A stretch of DNA of 64,000 nucleotides from positions 26,372,501-26,436,500 of the forward strand of contig OY821786.1 in assembly GCA_963682175.1 (NCBI GenBank). Direction: 5' to 3'. The translations under genes and the position numbers were made by a program. This stretch comes from Triglochin maritima. Lineage: Eukaryota > Streptophyta > Magnoliopsida > Alismatales > Juncaginaceae. The notes beneath the pieces were generated by a model. The model saw only the letters and a list, made by a program, of their open reading frames with translations, did not search any database and was not told the DNA's origin. Numbering within the stretch: the stretch's first letter is position 1; each line of letters starts with the position of its first letter. This document shows, piece after piece, positions 1-10,737 of this stretch.

Positions 1-2546
1 CCCCCTCTGTCATCCTACAACATATTCTACCGGCGGAAGGGACGGAGCTAACACGGAAACTTGACATGAAGGAGGTAGAAGCAGTGGTACTGAACGCGAA
101 AGTTGATAAAGCGTCGGGACCCAATGGCTTCAATGCAAAGTTCTTCAAAGCCGCATGGGAGATCATCAAGCGAGATGTGTTCAAAGCCATGAGCTCTTGT
201 CTAGAAAGCGGGAAGGTGCTAGCCCAATGGAATGCCACATACATCATGATTGTCCCTAAAAAGAAAGCACCACTCTTGGTGGAGGATTACCGACCCATTG
301 CGTTTTGCAACATGACCTATAGATTCACATCAAAGGTCCTTGTGAACTTCTTGAAGGGGCTGCTGCCACGCCTCATTGGGGAGAGTCAAAGTGCCTTTGT
401 CAAAGGAAGGAGAATTGGGGACAACATCCTCCTTGCCCATGAGCTATGCCATAACCTCCATCTTGACAAAGGGAAAGGACGAATGTGCCTCAAACTTGAC
501 ATCCGAAAAGCCTACCATTCCATCTCGTGGGTCTTCTTACATGAAGTGCTGATACGACTTGGCTTCCGCAACAAGTGGAGGAGGCTCATCATGAGTTGTG
601 TTAAAGCCTCTTTCATGGGTACGGTGCAAATTCAGCCTCTTTTGTGGCCAGCAACGGCTTCAGACAAGGTGACCCTTTGGCCCCCTATTTATTTGTGCTA
701 TGTATGGAGGTCTTGAGTGAGATGGTGAAGAAGCAGGTTATGGATGGACGTATCCAGCCACTTACTTGTGGAGATGTTTTCGTATCACACCTCCTATTTG
801 CTGATGATGTCCTCTTATTTGCGAGGGTAACAAAGGAAAACACATGAGCTATTCGAGGTGTACTTAAGGAGTTCACAGCTTGCTCGGGGTTGAGCTTTAG
901 TGCGTCCAAAAGCCAAATTTTCATGGAGGATGGAGTGCCACATGGAACATGGATTGCAGCACATCTTGGCATGGAAAGGAAGGAAGTCCCAGTGACCTAC
1001 CTTGGGCTGCCGTTGTTCTCCGGGAGGATGAGGGAAATCATTGTGTGGCGTTGATCAACAAGGTGAAAGCACGGCTTAGTACTTGGCAGTAGAACTTCTT
1101 GACACTTGCTGGACGGGTGGAGCTAGTGAGAAGTGTCCTCGTCTCCCATAGCATATATTGGACGTCCGCTTTCCTATTTCCTCGTAAAGTCTTGAAGGAG
1201 ATCGAGAGCCTTATGTGTCACTTCATCTGGGGAGGCCCAAAGAAGTGGGTAGCAATAGCATGGAAAGATGTATGTACGCCTAAGGAGGAAGGCGGCCTTG
1301 GTCTTAAACGTTTATCAGATTGGAATGATGTGGGCCTACTCCGTCTATTTTGGCTTGTGGTGGCAGAAGTAAATGCCATTTGGGTGAAGTGTGTGCGTCG
1401 CAAATACTTGAAGAATCGTTCCATTTGGCTTGCAAGACCACCATCTACCTCCTCATGGGCATGGAAAGGGGTACTCTGAGTCTGAGACATTGCTAGAAGG
1501 CACATCCAATATGTGGTGGGAAATGGAGAAGAAATCCGCTTCTTCCAATATCCTTGGTGTGGAGAACCGTTTCAATGTGCAAGTTGGGTGGAACGGCTAC
1601 ACTATGAATTGGGAGTGTCGTGGGACACAAAAGTGTTGTATTTCATTCGAGATGGGGAGTGGAACCTTCACCCCCCCCACACACACACAACACTCTTATG
1701 GAGGAAGTCCACCAGAAGATATTGAATACCCGAATCCATGGAGGCATGGACCAGCCCAAGAGAGTTGACGGAATGGGTGATGCACTTGGAATCAAAGAAG
1801 TGTGGAGATGGGTCAAGATGTCGGGGAGGAAGGTAGCTTGGGCTGGTATGGTTTTGCACAAGCATGCCATCCCAAAGCACGCAATCACGGCTTGGAGAGC
1901 ACTAAAAAGACGTCTACTTACAAAGAGCTTGATGAACAATAGAGGAGCAATGCCAAACCCGGGTTGCAGCCTATACGAGGGGGGAGAGGAAGATACATAG
2001 CACTTGTTTTGGGGGTGTGAATACATAAAGGAGGTTTGGGCAGCAATCTTAAATCTCTTGAAGCTCAGCTATAGTGTGGTACAATCCTTAGAAGCTGAAC
2101 CTATACGCATTTCACATGTCAGAGGAAGTCGACTAGATATTGTGGTGAGGCGATGGGTCTTCCACGCTATGATACACAAGTGTTGGCTCGAACGAAATCG
2201 AAGGATCTTCGAGGGAGACAAGCAGCACCCAACACATATAGTGGCTGTCATCAAGGACATGGTTCGGTGCCTGTGGGACAAAGTGAATATGCTTGCGAAA
2301 AGTGAAGAAGAAGAACATAGTTTCCAGCTCATGTGGACTTAGCATAGTTGTTGTATTTGGTTTCTTTTGCTAAGTCACTTAAGCCTACAATGCTGACTTT
2401 ATATATTATGTAATGTAGGGTAGAGGCTGGGTATGCATGTGGCATACACCCGCGCACATCTTTTTTCCATTTTTGTAGGTTGTAAACATTCTTTAGTTTA
2501 TAAAATTCGAGGCTAAGCCTCCATTTTGCTTTGCCAACAAAAATAA
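1..2546 (+). mobile_element. LINE (L1-type non-LTR retrotransposon), 5' end outside window
   Basis: The coding remnant runs from reverse transcriptase to the C-terminal zinc finger. It is followed by a 3' UTR of about 200 bases ending in an A-rich tail (2536-2546). Directly after the tail the sequence becomes the inverted 3' UTR of an Athila-like element: bases 2547-2760 match the reverse complement of 46480-46640. The LINE therefore inserted into that older element. The target-site duplication cannot be seen because the LINE 5' end lies before base 1. Very similar 3' ends occur in the LINE at 12131-15093, so both belong to one family. Confidence 0.85.
66..2342 (+). pseudogene. LINE ORF2 remnant: reverse transcriptase and zf-RVT tail
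   Basis: The product would be the LINE ORF2 polyprotein, which copies the element RNA at a nicked chromosomal target. Visible RT features in order are the SGPNGF-type opening (about residue 17 of the first frame), VEDYRPIAFCN, the LDIRKAYHS block with the first catalytic Asp (about 496-522), GFRQGDPLAPYLF (about 660-690) and the FADD active site (797-808). A frameshift near 650 separates the first two segments. Stops interrupt it at 845-847 and 1093-1095. The segment 1099-1479 is the LAGRVELVRSVL-type connection region. From 1860 to 2342 comes a zinc-binding RT tail (CSLYEGG...HLFWGC with a stop inside). The N-terminal endonuclease is outside the window. It is not functional, and the RT identity is certain. 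Confidence 0.9.
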
Positions 2547-2689
2547 AAATACGTGAAACAAATGGGCCCAAATACACAAGGGTTGGAGCCTACAACAAGC
2601 TATGCTCACTCTTGGAGTCTTTCTCTTTTTTTCTTTTTTTTCTTTTTTTCGTCTTTTTTTCTTCAAATATAACTTTGTACAAAAATGGG

Positions 2690-3440
2690 CTCCCATCTTC
2701 ATTGTCAAGGGACATCAAATGTGAACCCACCATCTCTCGAGCCAGAAATGCAACTGCAAGGGATCGTAACATAAGAAATAGGAGGATTGTTGAGATGTTT
2801 ATGAACCAAGGATTGTGGTTGATGCCTCTTAAAACTAGGGTCTGTGAAAGGAAATGTAAACAAGTATGTTTCCGTTCGACGACGAAGCTGATGGTCATCA
2901 ATATGTACCCTCCAACAAACATTTGGGTGCACTGGGATCATTTCATCCACATAAAGTGACACCTTGGCCTTATTACCTAGATGACAAAGTCCAGAAACAG
3001 AATTGCATGACCACCTGACACCCTTATATGCATTGTGGTCGTGTGATGCCTCTTGAAAATGAGCCAGATAGCAGTCATGAATGAGAGGTGAATATCTGTT
3101 TGGTTGATTGAAATGTAGGGTATAAGGTGGTGGATTCTGAACCCATATGGGGTCCTCCATAGATACAAAGTGAAGAGTAGGTGGCCTAGAGGCCACAAAA
3201 ATGGGATCTTGTGGCCAAGAGCCACACGATTAAAAGGATGTGGCTCAAAGACCACACGATCACAAGATAAGGCACCTTCTTGTGCCAAACCAGTTGAAAC
3301 ATCTTCACCACCATCAGGATCTCCATCGAACAAATCTCTGAAATACTTGAAGGTTCCTTCGACTTCAATCTCATTCGTGATCTGGATAAGGTTGACCTCA
3401 ACATGGTCATCTAAGGCAAATGGCTTCTTCCCGATGGTGA
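2690..3440 (-). pseudogene. 3' coding tail shared with the gag-only element
   Basis: This segment contains NVCWRVHIDDHQLRRRTETY followed by FTFPFTDPSFKRH. It matches VGWRVWIDDHNFSSATGDIF and LPLPLISQTLERFKLF at 46200-46310 in the plus-strand gag-only element, so both elements share a C-terminal extension downstream of gag. Farther upstream, the VALGHKIPFLWPLGH region corresponds to nucleotide sequence at about 45900-45960. I do not recognise this domain and assign no function. The frame is broken. Confidence 0.55.
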
Positions 3441-4654
3441 AGATGTTGAAATCAGCGTACTGACTACCATATGTCAAGCAGATCAGACCATTACGACAAT
3501 TGATCAAGGAATTGGAAGTCCTAGAAATGGTCACCCAAAAATAACAGGAATTTGTCCAAGTGGGTTTGGAACAGGCTCAGTATCCAAAACAAATGAACTC
3601 ACTCACTTTGATGAGAACATCTTACACCATGCCCCTCGATTTCTTCATTGACCTATCAGCCATTTAGAAAGTGGTTTTTGTTTGTTTGAGGTGTCCAAGA
3701 CCGATGTGGACATAGACCGAATACCACAGAAGATTGACAGATACACCTAGGTCCAATAAAGCTCGATGTATTGACACCTCACTAATCACACAAGAATAGT
3801 AGGGCAACTATGGTCCTTGTATTTGACTTGTGTGGGTTGTGCCAACAATGAACTCACAATAGCGGCAAGAAAAGCTTTCTTGGGAACGCTGGTTTTCCTC
3901 TTCTTAGTGCATAAATCCTTGTGAACCTTGGCATGAGGTGACATTTGCTAAATCACCTCCAATAGAGGAATGCTCACCTTAACTAGCTGAAAGATCTCAA
4001 ACATCTTGTCATGCTGATCTGAAGTTTTTTTTGAAGGTACACAGGGAATGACGCCTTCGAGGCATAAGAGTCTTTCGAAGGAACCTCAGCATTATGTTCC
4101 TTAGAAACATGAGTGAGGACCTCAGAATTTGATTCCTTTAACACATGAGACAATGGGACCTCAGGGTTCGACCCCATTGTCGAAATAAACGTAAAAGGAA
4201 CCTCAAGATTAGGCTCCTTCCTAGAAGTATTTGTGGAGGGAACCTCAAGATCTAACTCCCTCATAGATGTAGGTATCACACCTAGTCTGGTGACATCAAG
4301 AGATGGTGATTGCAAGGAAGGCAACCCAATTTGGTTGTCCACCTCCTTATCGGACCTCAAAGTATGAATCACATTAACATGATGGGTCGGTTCAGAGGTA
4401 GCTTGAGGTACTAGTTGCCTTCCTTGAGATTGGATGTCCTGGGGATTTATCTCAGGTTGACTTTGGAATTGACCCTTCTCACGTTCATGGAGCTGATGAG
4501 CCAACTGACTAACTTGCAAGTCTAATTCTTTGACCTTGGAGTTATTGGCCGCAAGCGTGGTTTGCATGCTCTGTATGAATGCGTGAAGGGTTTGTTCAAA
4601 AGTGGAGTCCCTTGGGTCAACCCGCTGAGGTAGAGTCTGACTGGAATAACCCAA
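3440..4654 (-). pseudogene. Gag-protease linker and aspartic protease
   Basis: The frame 4654-3983 is a low-complexity linker rich in Ser, Pro and Glu. It has repeated ELDLEVPS / EPNLEVPF / GSNPEVPL-like units, and HTLRSDKEVDNQ, the usual sequence ahead of plant gypsy protease. The protease follows in broken frames. An ALLDLGVSVNLL active-site block lies with its DLG codons at 3745-3753, then WYSVYVHIGLGHLK, and the region closes with NSLINCRNGLICLTYGSQ (about 3520-3460). The catalytic Asp is preserved but stops interrupt the frame (for example in the FxMADRSMK block). Homologous protease at 58994-59218 has DRG in place of DLG. Confidence 0.75.
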
Positions 4655-4687
4655 TGTTGAGGCCTGAGTAGGTTTGTGAGTATGGGG

Positions 4688-5780
4688 TTAAGACCTTTGA
4701 TATGGGGGTTGGTAGGTCGCCGATGGGTGTGGAGGGTGATGAGGTTGAGGTTGAGCGTCCAAGCTTTGACCGTTTCCCCCACTAGGCCCCCATGAGAAGT
4801 TAGGGTGGTTTCGCCATCCCAGGTTGTAGGAGTGACTGTACGGGTTGTTACAGGTCCGTTGTTGATACATCGCAATTGCATGCTCCATATCGCTTCGAGC
4901 GTAAGCACACTCCAACTCACTATGTCCCACAAGTCCACACCTACTACAAGCGGGAGTAGCAACCTGAGCTACAGGAGATCGATCCAACTCTAAACTCTCA
5001 ATGCTACGCATTAGAGCAACCATTTTTGCCTCAGACATGATAGTTGACTCAACTTGGTATGATTCAGCTCGACTAGAAAACTTGGCGGCTGGTGGCACTC
5101 TCATGGTGTCCCGCTCAATAGTACATTCAGCCATTAATTCAAAAGTGTCCCATGCCTCATCGATGAGTTTCATTTCCCATGCCTCATCGATAAGTTTCAT
5201 TTGGAAATCACCCTGGCACATCGACTCCAACAATGTGCCGGTGTTGTAGTTGAGGCCCTCATAAAAAATCAGGCACAACTGCCACAATTCAAGTCCATGA
5301 TGAGGGCACGGCTGGAGAAGGTCTTTGAACCTCTCAAAGAAAGCATGAAAAGATTTGGTCTCAGTCTGATACATTTGATGTATCTAGTGTCATATCTTTT
5401 GAGTTGTCCTTTGGGGGAAGAATTTCTTTAGAAAGATGGTCACAAACTCATCCCAAGACCGAATAGAGCTCGCCAGGAGGTTGTTCATCCATTTCTTCGC
5501 GTTATCCTTCAACACGAAATAAACCATCCTCAACCAGAATGAATCCTCGTCAAGCTCTTGAAGCTTCAACAAGGTGCATACCTCCTCAAATTCACGTATA
5601 AAGATATACAGATCTTCCTAATTGGCAGTGAAGGTAGGAAGCATCCTCACATATTGAGGTTTCAATTCATAGTTGTTCTTCCGAGCTGGCGGGAGAACTA
5701 TGCAAGAAGGTTGCACGGCCCGAACAAGATGGGTCCGCTCCGACAGATTCATTGCTTTATCTCGTCAAGCTAAAGGTGGT
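4688..5780 (-). pseudogene. Gag (capsid/nucleocapsid) of Athila-like element
   Basis: Gag packages element RNA into cytoplasmic virus-like particles. The capsid-type segment (5390-5572) contains DEDSFWLRMVYFVLKDNAKKW and a SWDEFVTIFLKKFFP block, typical of the retrotransposon gag domain. The downstream frame (4688-5374) carries ETKSFHAFFERFKDLLQPCPHH and a CCHC zinc knuckle, CSRCGLVGHSELEC. It ends in a Pro/His/Gln-rich tail. A frame break near 5380 separates the halves. A 27 bp tandem duplication (about 5147-5203) makes KLIDEAWE appear twice; the homologous copy at 62370-62410 has it once. A pseudogene by frame breaks, but domain identity is clear. Confidence 0.8.
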
Positions 5781-6612
5781 GGTGCACCAAGAACTTGATC
5801 ATGACTGAATCCCTCTTCCTCCCGAGTGAGAGGAGGGGGTGAAGGAGGTCTACGTAGTGGTGGGAGTGGATCGAGGTAATCCATGTATGGAACCCGGTCT
5901 CCCCCATCTCCAAGAGACGACTCAACCTCACACTCCAAAGGCGCTCGAGGCGGAGATGGGTGAACACCTAGCCCATCCATCTTAGAAAAATGCACTCTCT
6001 CAAGTCGAGCACTCTCATCAGAACGAGCCCAACCTTGCATAAAATGTTTGACTCGACCCTAAAATCACGCACAACAGAAGGTGTAATCAGAGGAGGAGAC
6101 TACTCGAATAGTATAGAGGAGGAGAATACTCAGATAAGAAGGGAAGAATCCCTAGAACTATGTGGGTAGTGGGTGAGGGTAGAAGCCTAACCTAGTAAAT
6201 ACGGCTCAAGCAGCCTAAAGTCACTATAGGTCCTTATAGCTAGACGTCGCCTAACTGTGAGGTCACACGGCCTCAACACGCCTTTCCTCCCTACGACAAA
6301 GACCACAAAGCCCAGCAAGTAAGCCAAGATTTGGAGATATCTGCTCTCCTACTATCGACAAAGTGGGCAACGCCGATCAGGCTACGACAGTCATGACCAG
6401 ATCACTCTTCTAATGCGTATGAGTCCTAGTGGCCAATGTCTACTTGATTTTAAATTAAGGCTTTTGATTAGGAGTGATTTTTGGGGTAAAGGAAAGGTGA
6501 TGAAATCCCCCACCTTATGTTGTATTGGACAACCCCTCCTTAGTAGCATTTTGAGTCTTAATCTAGCAATCAACTCTCCAAACAAACGCTCACCTAACTC
6601 TTGTTTCAATGT
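5781..6612 (-). other. 5' untranslated leader of the Athila-like element
   Basis: No credible gene. Blocks at 6180-6600 match the leader of the gag-only element (44400-44800, inverted) and of the right-hand element (63040-63480, same strand). Shared landmarks are the aaatcccccacc / ggacaacccctcc block and the tcacacggcctcaacacgcc block (about 6265-6290). The leader is cut at about 6612, where the chromovirus remnant begins. Confidence 0.7.
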
Positions 6613-6639
6613 ACCTTATTAACTAAATAGTGGGTGCTA

Positions 6640-7080
6640 TGCGATTCTCTGTTAGTTTGTGGATGGAAAGTTGTACTAAACTTCAACCATGTCCCCAAGG
6701 CTTTCTGCAAAGTCCCCGAAACCTAGATGTAAATGTGGGGTCTCGATCAGAGATGATACTTATATGCACTCTATGCAGTCTGAATATCTCCTCGATGTAC
6801 AACTTAGCTAGACCCTTCAAAGGCAAGGTGGTCCTGATCGCTAAGAAGTGTGCTGACTTGGTCAGTCGATCGACGATGACCCACGTTGCATCATTAAATC
6901 TCTTTGACTTTGGCAGACCTGTGACAAAGTCCATTGTCACATGCTCCCACATCCACTCTGGCAGCTCATTCCTCTGCATCGGCCCTCTTAGTCTATAGTA
7001 ATCAATATTCACCTACTGACAGACCAAACATCTGGATACGAATTCTGCTATGTCCCTCTTCATATCCTTCAACAAGAAGT
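6640..7080 (-). pseudogene. Chromovirus integrase catalytic core, truncated
   Basis: The frame 7012-6683 reads RGPMQRNELPEWMWEHVTMD, FVTGLPKSKRFNDATWVIVD and RLTKSAHFLAIRTTLPLKGL. AKLYIEEIFRLHRVHISIIS then SDRDPTFTSRF follow, which carry the first two acidic residues of the DDE core. It ends at LCRKPWGHG before the third catalytic residue, where the Athila leader starts. The zinc finger upstream (about 7080-7020) is broken, and no chromodomain is present. Confidence 0.8.
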
Positions 7081-7299
7081 TCTACTTCACGTCCCTAAAC
7101 ATCTTTGTTCCGTGAACATCTTTGTGCTCCATGGATGGATAGAGTATCGGGTTCCGTGTGCTTCCTCCATGACTTCTTTCCTCAGATCTTCCCCCTCTAA
7201 CACCCAGATATGGTTCTTGAACCTCACACCCCATCTACCCCTATACTGAAAATAAATCCTTCCTTCGCAGCCAACTTCATCAGGTTGGTCAACTCATCA

Positions 7300-8029
7300 T
7301 CTTCTCTCTGGGCCTGCACGATCCTCAAGCTTATATGAGGCTCTACTCCCAGTCTTGCAATTATATCCCTCTCTGACTCCTTAGAAAAAGGTTTCCACTC
7401 CACTAATGCATCAATCAGCCTTCACTCCTTAATGCACAGACTGGACACTGAAACATAAACCTTCCTACTTAGGGCATTTGCAAATGAATTTGCCTTGCCT
7501 GGGTGATAAAAAATGGTGAAGTCGTAGTCCTTGATGAACTCGAGTCATCTTTGGTGCCTCATATTCCGCTCCTTCTGCGAGAATAGATAATTCAGACTCT
7601 AGTGGTTTGTGAAGACACCAAATCTCTCTTCGTACAAGTATTGCCCCTAGGTCTTCAATGCGTGAACCATCGCCGCTAGCTAGAAGTCATGAGTGGGTTA
7701 GCTCTTCTTAGGCACCTTTAGTTGCTTCGAAGCATATGCCACCACCTTCTCATGTTGCATGAGAATGCAATGCAAGCCAATCCTAATACATCGTTGTAGA
7801 TCACGTATCCATCACTGCCATTCAGAAGAGTTCAAATCGGTGCAGTCGTTACTCATCTCTTCATCTCCTGGAAGTTGTCCTCACACTTCTGGGACCATAT
7901 GAACTTGACGCCCTTCTATGTCAACACCGTCACTGGGGAAGCAAGCTTGGAAATGTCCTTGATGAAACGACGGTAATAGCCTGCGAGTCCCATAACGCTC
8001 CTGATCTAAATCACGCTCGGTAGGGCCTT
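7300..8029 (-). pseudogene. Chromovirus RNase H and connection domain
   Basis: Translations of the minus strand give RFIKDISKLASPVTVLT, then the RNase H core with VVAYASKQLKVPKKS, a YLYEERFGVFTNH block and LNYLFSQKERNMRHQR. The HPGKANSFANALSRK motif at about 7500 closes the domain. At least six in-frame stops interrupt it. The DASGxGLG start of the domain is altered to DVLGLACIL. Confidence 0.7.
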
Positions 8030-9110
8030 CGACTATGTCACAGCCTCCACCTTTGCTGGGTCCACCGAGATTCTGTCTTTTGACACAATGTGCCCTAGAA
8101 ATGCTACCAAGTGCAGCCAAAACTCATACTTTGAGTACTTAGCATAAAGCTTATGATCCCTCAAGATTCCAAGTATTGTGCTTAGATGCTCCTTATGCTG
8201 CTCTCTATCCGGAGAGTAGACCAAAATGTCATCCACGAAGATGGTGACAAAATTGTTGAGGTATCACTTGAACATTCTGTTCATCATGTCCATGAATGTT
8301 GCAGGTGCATTCCTCAATCCAAATGTCATCACTAGGAACTCAAAGTGTCCGTACGGAGTGCTCAAGGATGTCTTCTGGACGTCCTCCTCCTTGATCCTCA
8401 ATTGGTGATAGCCTGATCGCAGATCGATCTTCAAGACGACCTTCACAGTTTGCAATTGATAAAAGAGGTCCTCTATCTTGGGTAAAGGGTATTGGTTCCT
8501 GATGGTAACCTTGTTTAATATTCTGTAGTCGATGCACATCCACAATGACCCATCCTTCTTCACGAATAGCACCAATGCTTCCCAAGGTGAGACACTAGGT
8601 GGGATGAACCCAGTAACCAACAACTCCTACAACAATTTCTTCAGCTCAAACATCTTAACAAGTGCCATCCAATAGGAAGCCTTCGACTGCAAAGTGGTAT
8701 CAACTACCAACTCGATGCCAAACTCGATCTCTTGGCGTGGCAGTAGGCCAGTGATATCAATGGAGAACACCTAAGGAAAGTCCTGCATGACATCTATGTC
8801 CTCCATACTCCTCGCCTCAGGGTGAGGAACTACCAGAGTAGCCAAGAATGCCCTACATCCTTGGTGTATAAACTTCTGAACCTTCACTGCGGAAATAATG
8901 ATTCGGCTTCCTCTGCTCTTTGTCCCCTTAATCAGCACATCAGTCTACTCTGTCCTTGGGATTAGGATCTTCTTCTCACGGCAAATGACCCGAATGTCGT
9001 ACTGTGACAACCAGTCAATCCTTAGTATGACATCAGAGTCCTCGATCGGTAGCAAGACTAGATCTGCCTCAATGGACATCGGCTAAAACCGTACTTGGAG
9101 GGGACCATGA
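8030..9110 (-). pseudogene. Chromovirus protease end and reverse transcriptase
   Basis: From 9110 downwards the translation shows a protease-to-RT linker (LLPIEDSDVILRIDWLSQYD). Next comes a spacer with stops, then [22 protein letters not shown] and [12 protein letters not shown] (about 8620-8500). [22 protein letters not shown] (first catalytic Asp, about 8420) and [22 protein letters not shown] follow. The active site VDDILVYSP is at about 8245-8215 and is read in a neighbouring frame after a shift near 8264. The thumb region [12 protein letters not shown] lies downstream. RT identity is certain. The frame is broken. Confidence 0.85.
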
Positions 9111-9140
9111 TGGACGCAGAGGTGAAAGTCGTGTCTTTAA

Positions 9141-10737
9141 ACAAACTTCCTACGGATGTGATAACTTGACGTGATCGTTCCTTCATTTTGTACATAGTTT
9201 GTCATGGTTTCAAAAAAAAGGTAAAAGAAAAAAAACTGAACAAAAGACTCCACATGTGAGCATTGGTTGTTCGAGGCCCCAACCCTTGCGTAATTGGGCT
9301 CCATCTGTTTATTGTGATCACCTCCCTTATTATACATCTCACAGGCTTTAGAGGGAATTCAGTTTGCAACATAACCACACCATTTTCCTTCTGCTTCACA
9401 GTATAGTGAGATCGTAATTTTTTCATGCATAAATACATCTACCATCTAGCTTGCATACATTGAGGCCAATGCATGAAGTGTGGAGTGTGTTTTACATTTG
9501 TATATATATGTGGAGTTGACTCTTTTTCATTTTGTTTTGTTTCTATTGTTAGGGTCATGATAGTGTGATGCATTAAATATTGATATATCTGTTATGCCAT
9601 GATCCTTGGGTCACTTGTCTTCTTTTGTTTGCCGTAATGCTGTCATTTTCCATTTCATTCAAAAATTTGACGCGTTTGCGAAAGAAAATTGTTTTGTTGG
9701 GTTTGTGTATGTGTTTAACGTATGCAAAACCATTTAAAGTCATTAAGGATACCTAGTATACCTGCTTTAGGTCCTTTTCTAGAGTCGAGAGGATGTAGCC
9801 CAAATTTCCCCCCGGAGGGGGAGTAATCATAGGGTTTCAATACTGGAAAAAATAAAGAAGTCCATCCTGAACCTAATGGGTTGAATAATTCGTGTTTGTT
9901 AGAATGAGGAAGTTTGTCATAGTCGGGGACCCTTAAACACCTGTTGTGAAACCTTAAGTGTAAGGGTTTTTATTCATTTGTAAATGAGGAATGATTTAGT
10001 AGGGTATTCTCTCTTCTCGTACGACTCTTATGACTTGGGAAATTAGGTTCGAGGGGACTTAGTACCTGGTGCTTTCAAGTCATATGACTTGGGATGCACC
10101 GACAGAACTCCCATTACACAGGTGGTAGGGATCACCCTAGGTGGAGATTTGGGGGAAAGTGGACGTGATAGTGTAAGCCCTCACAGGCAATGATGCACGA
10201 AACCAAACACTAGGAGAATTAAAAACCAACCAGTTTCAATTCCTGGCTCTCCAAAACAAAACAAAACAAGAAAGAGAGAAAAGAAATATAAACAATAACC
10301 TTAATGGACATTACACAAGGTATCACTTGAGGATGTTAAGGTTGCCCATGTCTTCTACTTAAGTCCTTAATTAACTTGAACTAATTGTTCCTTCGGCTAG
10401 GTGTGTGGACATATTACATTTATAGAGTCGGCCTGTAGGATTACCACATCTCATAATCGATGAAGATGGGTCTCTTTAAGTTGTGTTGTTAGGTTGAAAT
10501 ATGCATCAATGTTCGGATTTTGTGGGTGTATCCGCTGAAGACCGTCAGGAGACAACACTCCTCCTTCTTGGTGACAAGAAGGTTTAACGGCTTGTTGCAC
10601 GTGCTAAGTACAACCGTGATTCCTACGAAAGTGAGTTAGGATTTCCCTGATTTTCGTACGTTTTTCCTTTCTTTCAATTTTTATCTTTCCTTGTTTTGCA
10701 TGGGACTAGCAAAAGGTAAGTATGGGGTGGGGGCATT
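9141..10737 (+). other. 3' untranslated region of an Athila-like element
   Basis: This non-coding stretch matches 26700-28002 and 46440-48039 block for block. Shared blocks include the ttgagg-aca-type atgcatgaag box (9451-9480), the gttagggtcatg box (9549), a bipartite hairpin at 10563-10612, and a purine-rich tract (about 10712-10737) ending just before the LTR. Its 5' end joins the inverted chromovirus remnant, so the coding part of this copy is lost. Confidence 0.75.
10563..10612 (+). other. Conserved double hairpin upstream of the 3' LTR (copy 1)
   Basis: Hairpin 1 has a perfect 8 bp stem, CCTTCTTG / CAAGAAGG (10563-10570 and 10575-10582), with loop GTGA. Compared with the copy at 47887-47906 one C-G pair has become T-A, with the stem kept. 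Hairpin 2 is GTTGCAC / GTACAAC (one mismatch), with loop GTGCTAA. Possible roles are RNA packaging or dimerisation, by inference only. Confidence 0.5.

Larger units (their letters stand above)
2547..6612 (-). mobile_element. Athila-like gag-protease element lacking RT and integrase, internal part
   Basis: Read on the minus strand, the order is 5' leader (6612-5780), gag (5780-4688), gag-protease linker (4654-3983), aspartic protease (about 3850-3440), a 3' coding tail (3440-2700) and 3' UTR (2700-2547). Protease passes straight into a tail homologous to that of the gag-only element at 42428-49458, with no trace of reverse transcriptase, RNase H or integrase between them. Both ends are cut off, by the LINE at 2546 and by the chromovirus remnant at 6613, so no LTR is visible. 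It is either a non-autonomous gag-pro family or an internal deletion. The family is Athila-like by leader and UTR homology to the element with a tRNA-Asp primer site. Confidence 0.75.
6613..9140 (-). mobile_element. Chromovirus (Ty3/gypsy) pol remnant without LTRs
   Basis: The minus strand encodes, in order, the protease end, reverse transcriptase, RNase H and integrase. Sequence style (DFRVLNKVT-like, [24 protein letters not shown]) is chromoviral, unlike the Athila-like elements around it. The left border meets the Athila leader at about 6612. The right border meets plus-strand Athila 3' UTR at about 9140. Neither LTR nor gag is present, so this is an internal fragment. Most inactivating changes are stops replacing Trp, Gln or Arg codons, which fits C-to-T decay of methylated DNA. 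Confidence 0.8.

Noticed and set aside
685..972. Minus-strand ORFs opposite LINE and gypsy coding regions (for example 685-972, 1218-1505, 1643-2026, 33812-34114)
   Set aside because: Antisense shadows of clearly identified coding sequence.
4522..4962. A 146-codon ORF overlapping gag, matched in length by one at 61728-62168
   Set aside because: It is the out-of-frame shadow of the zinc-knuckle gag region. Equal length follows from homology of the two gag copies, and its composition (Thr/Leu-rich) has no domain.
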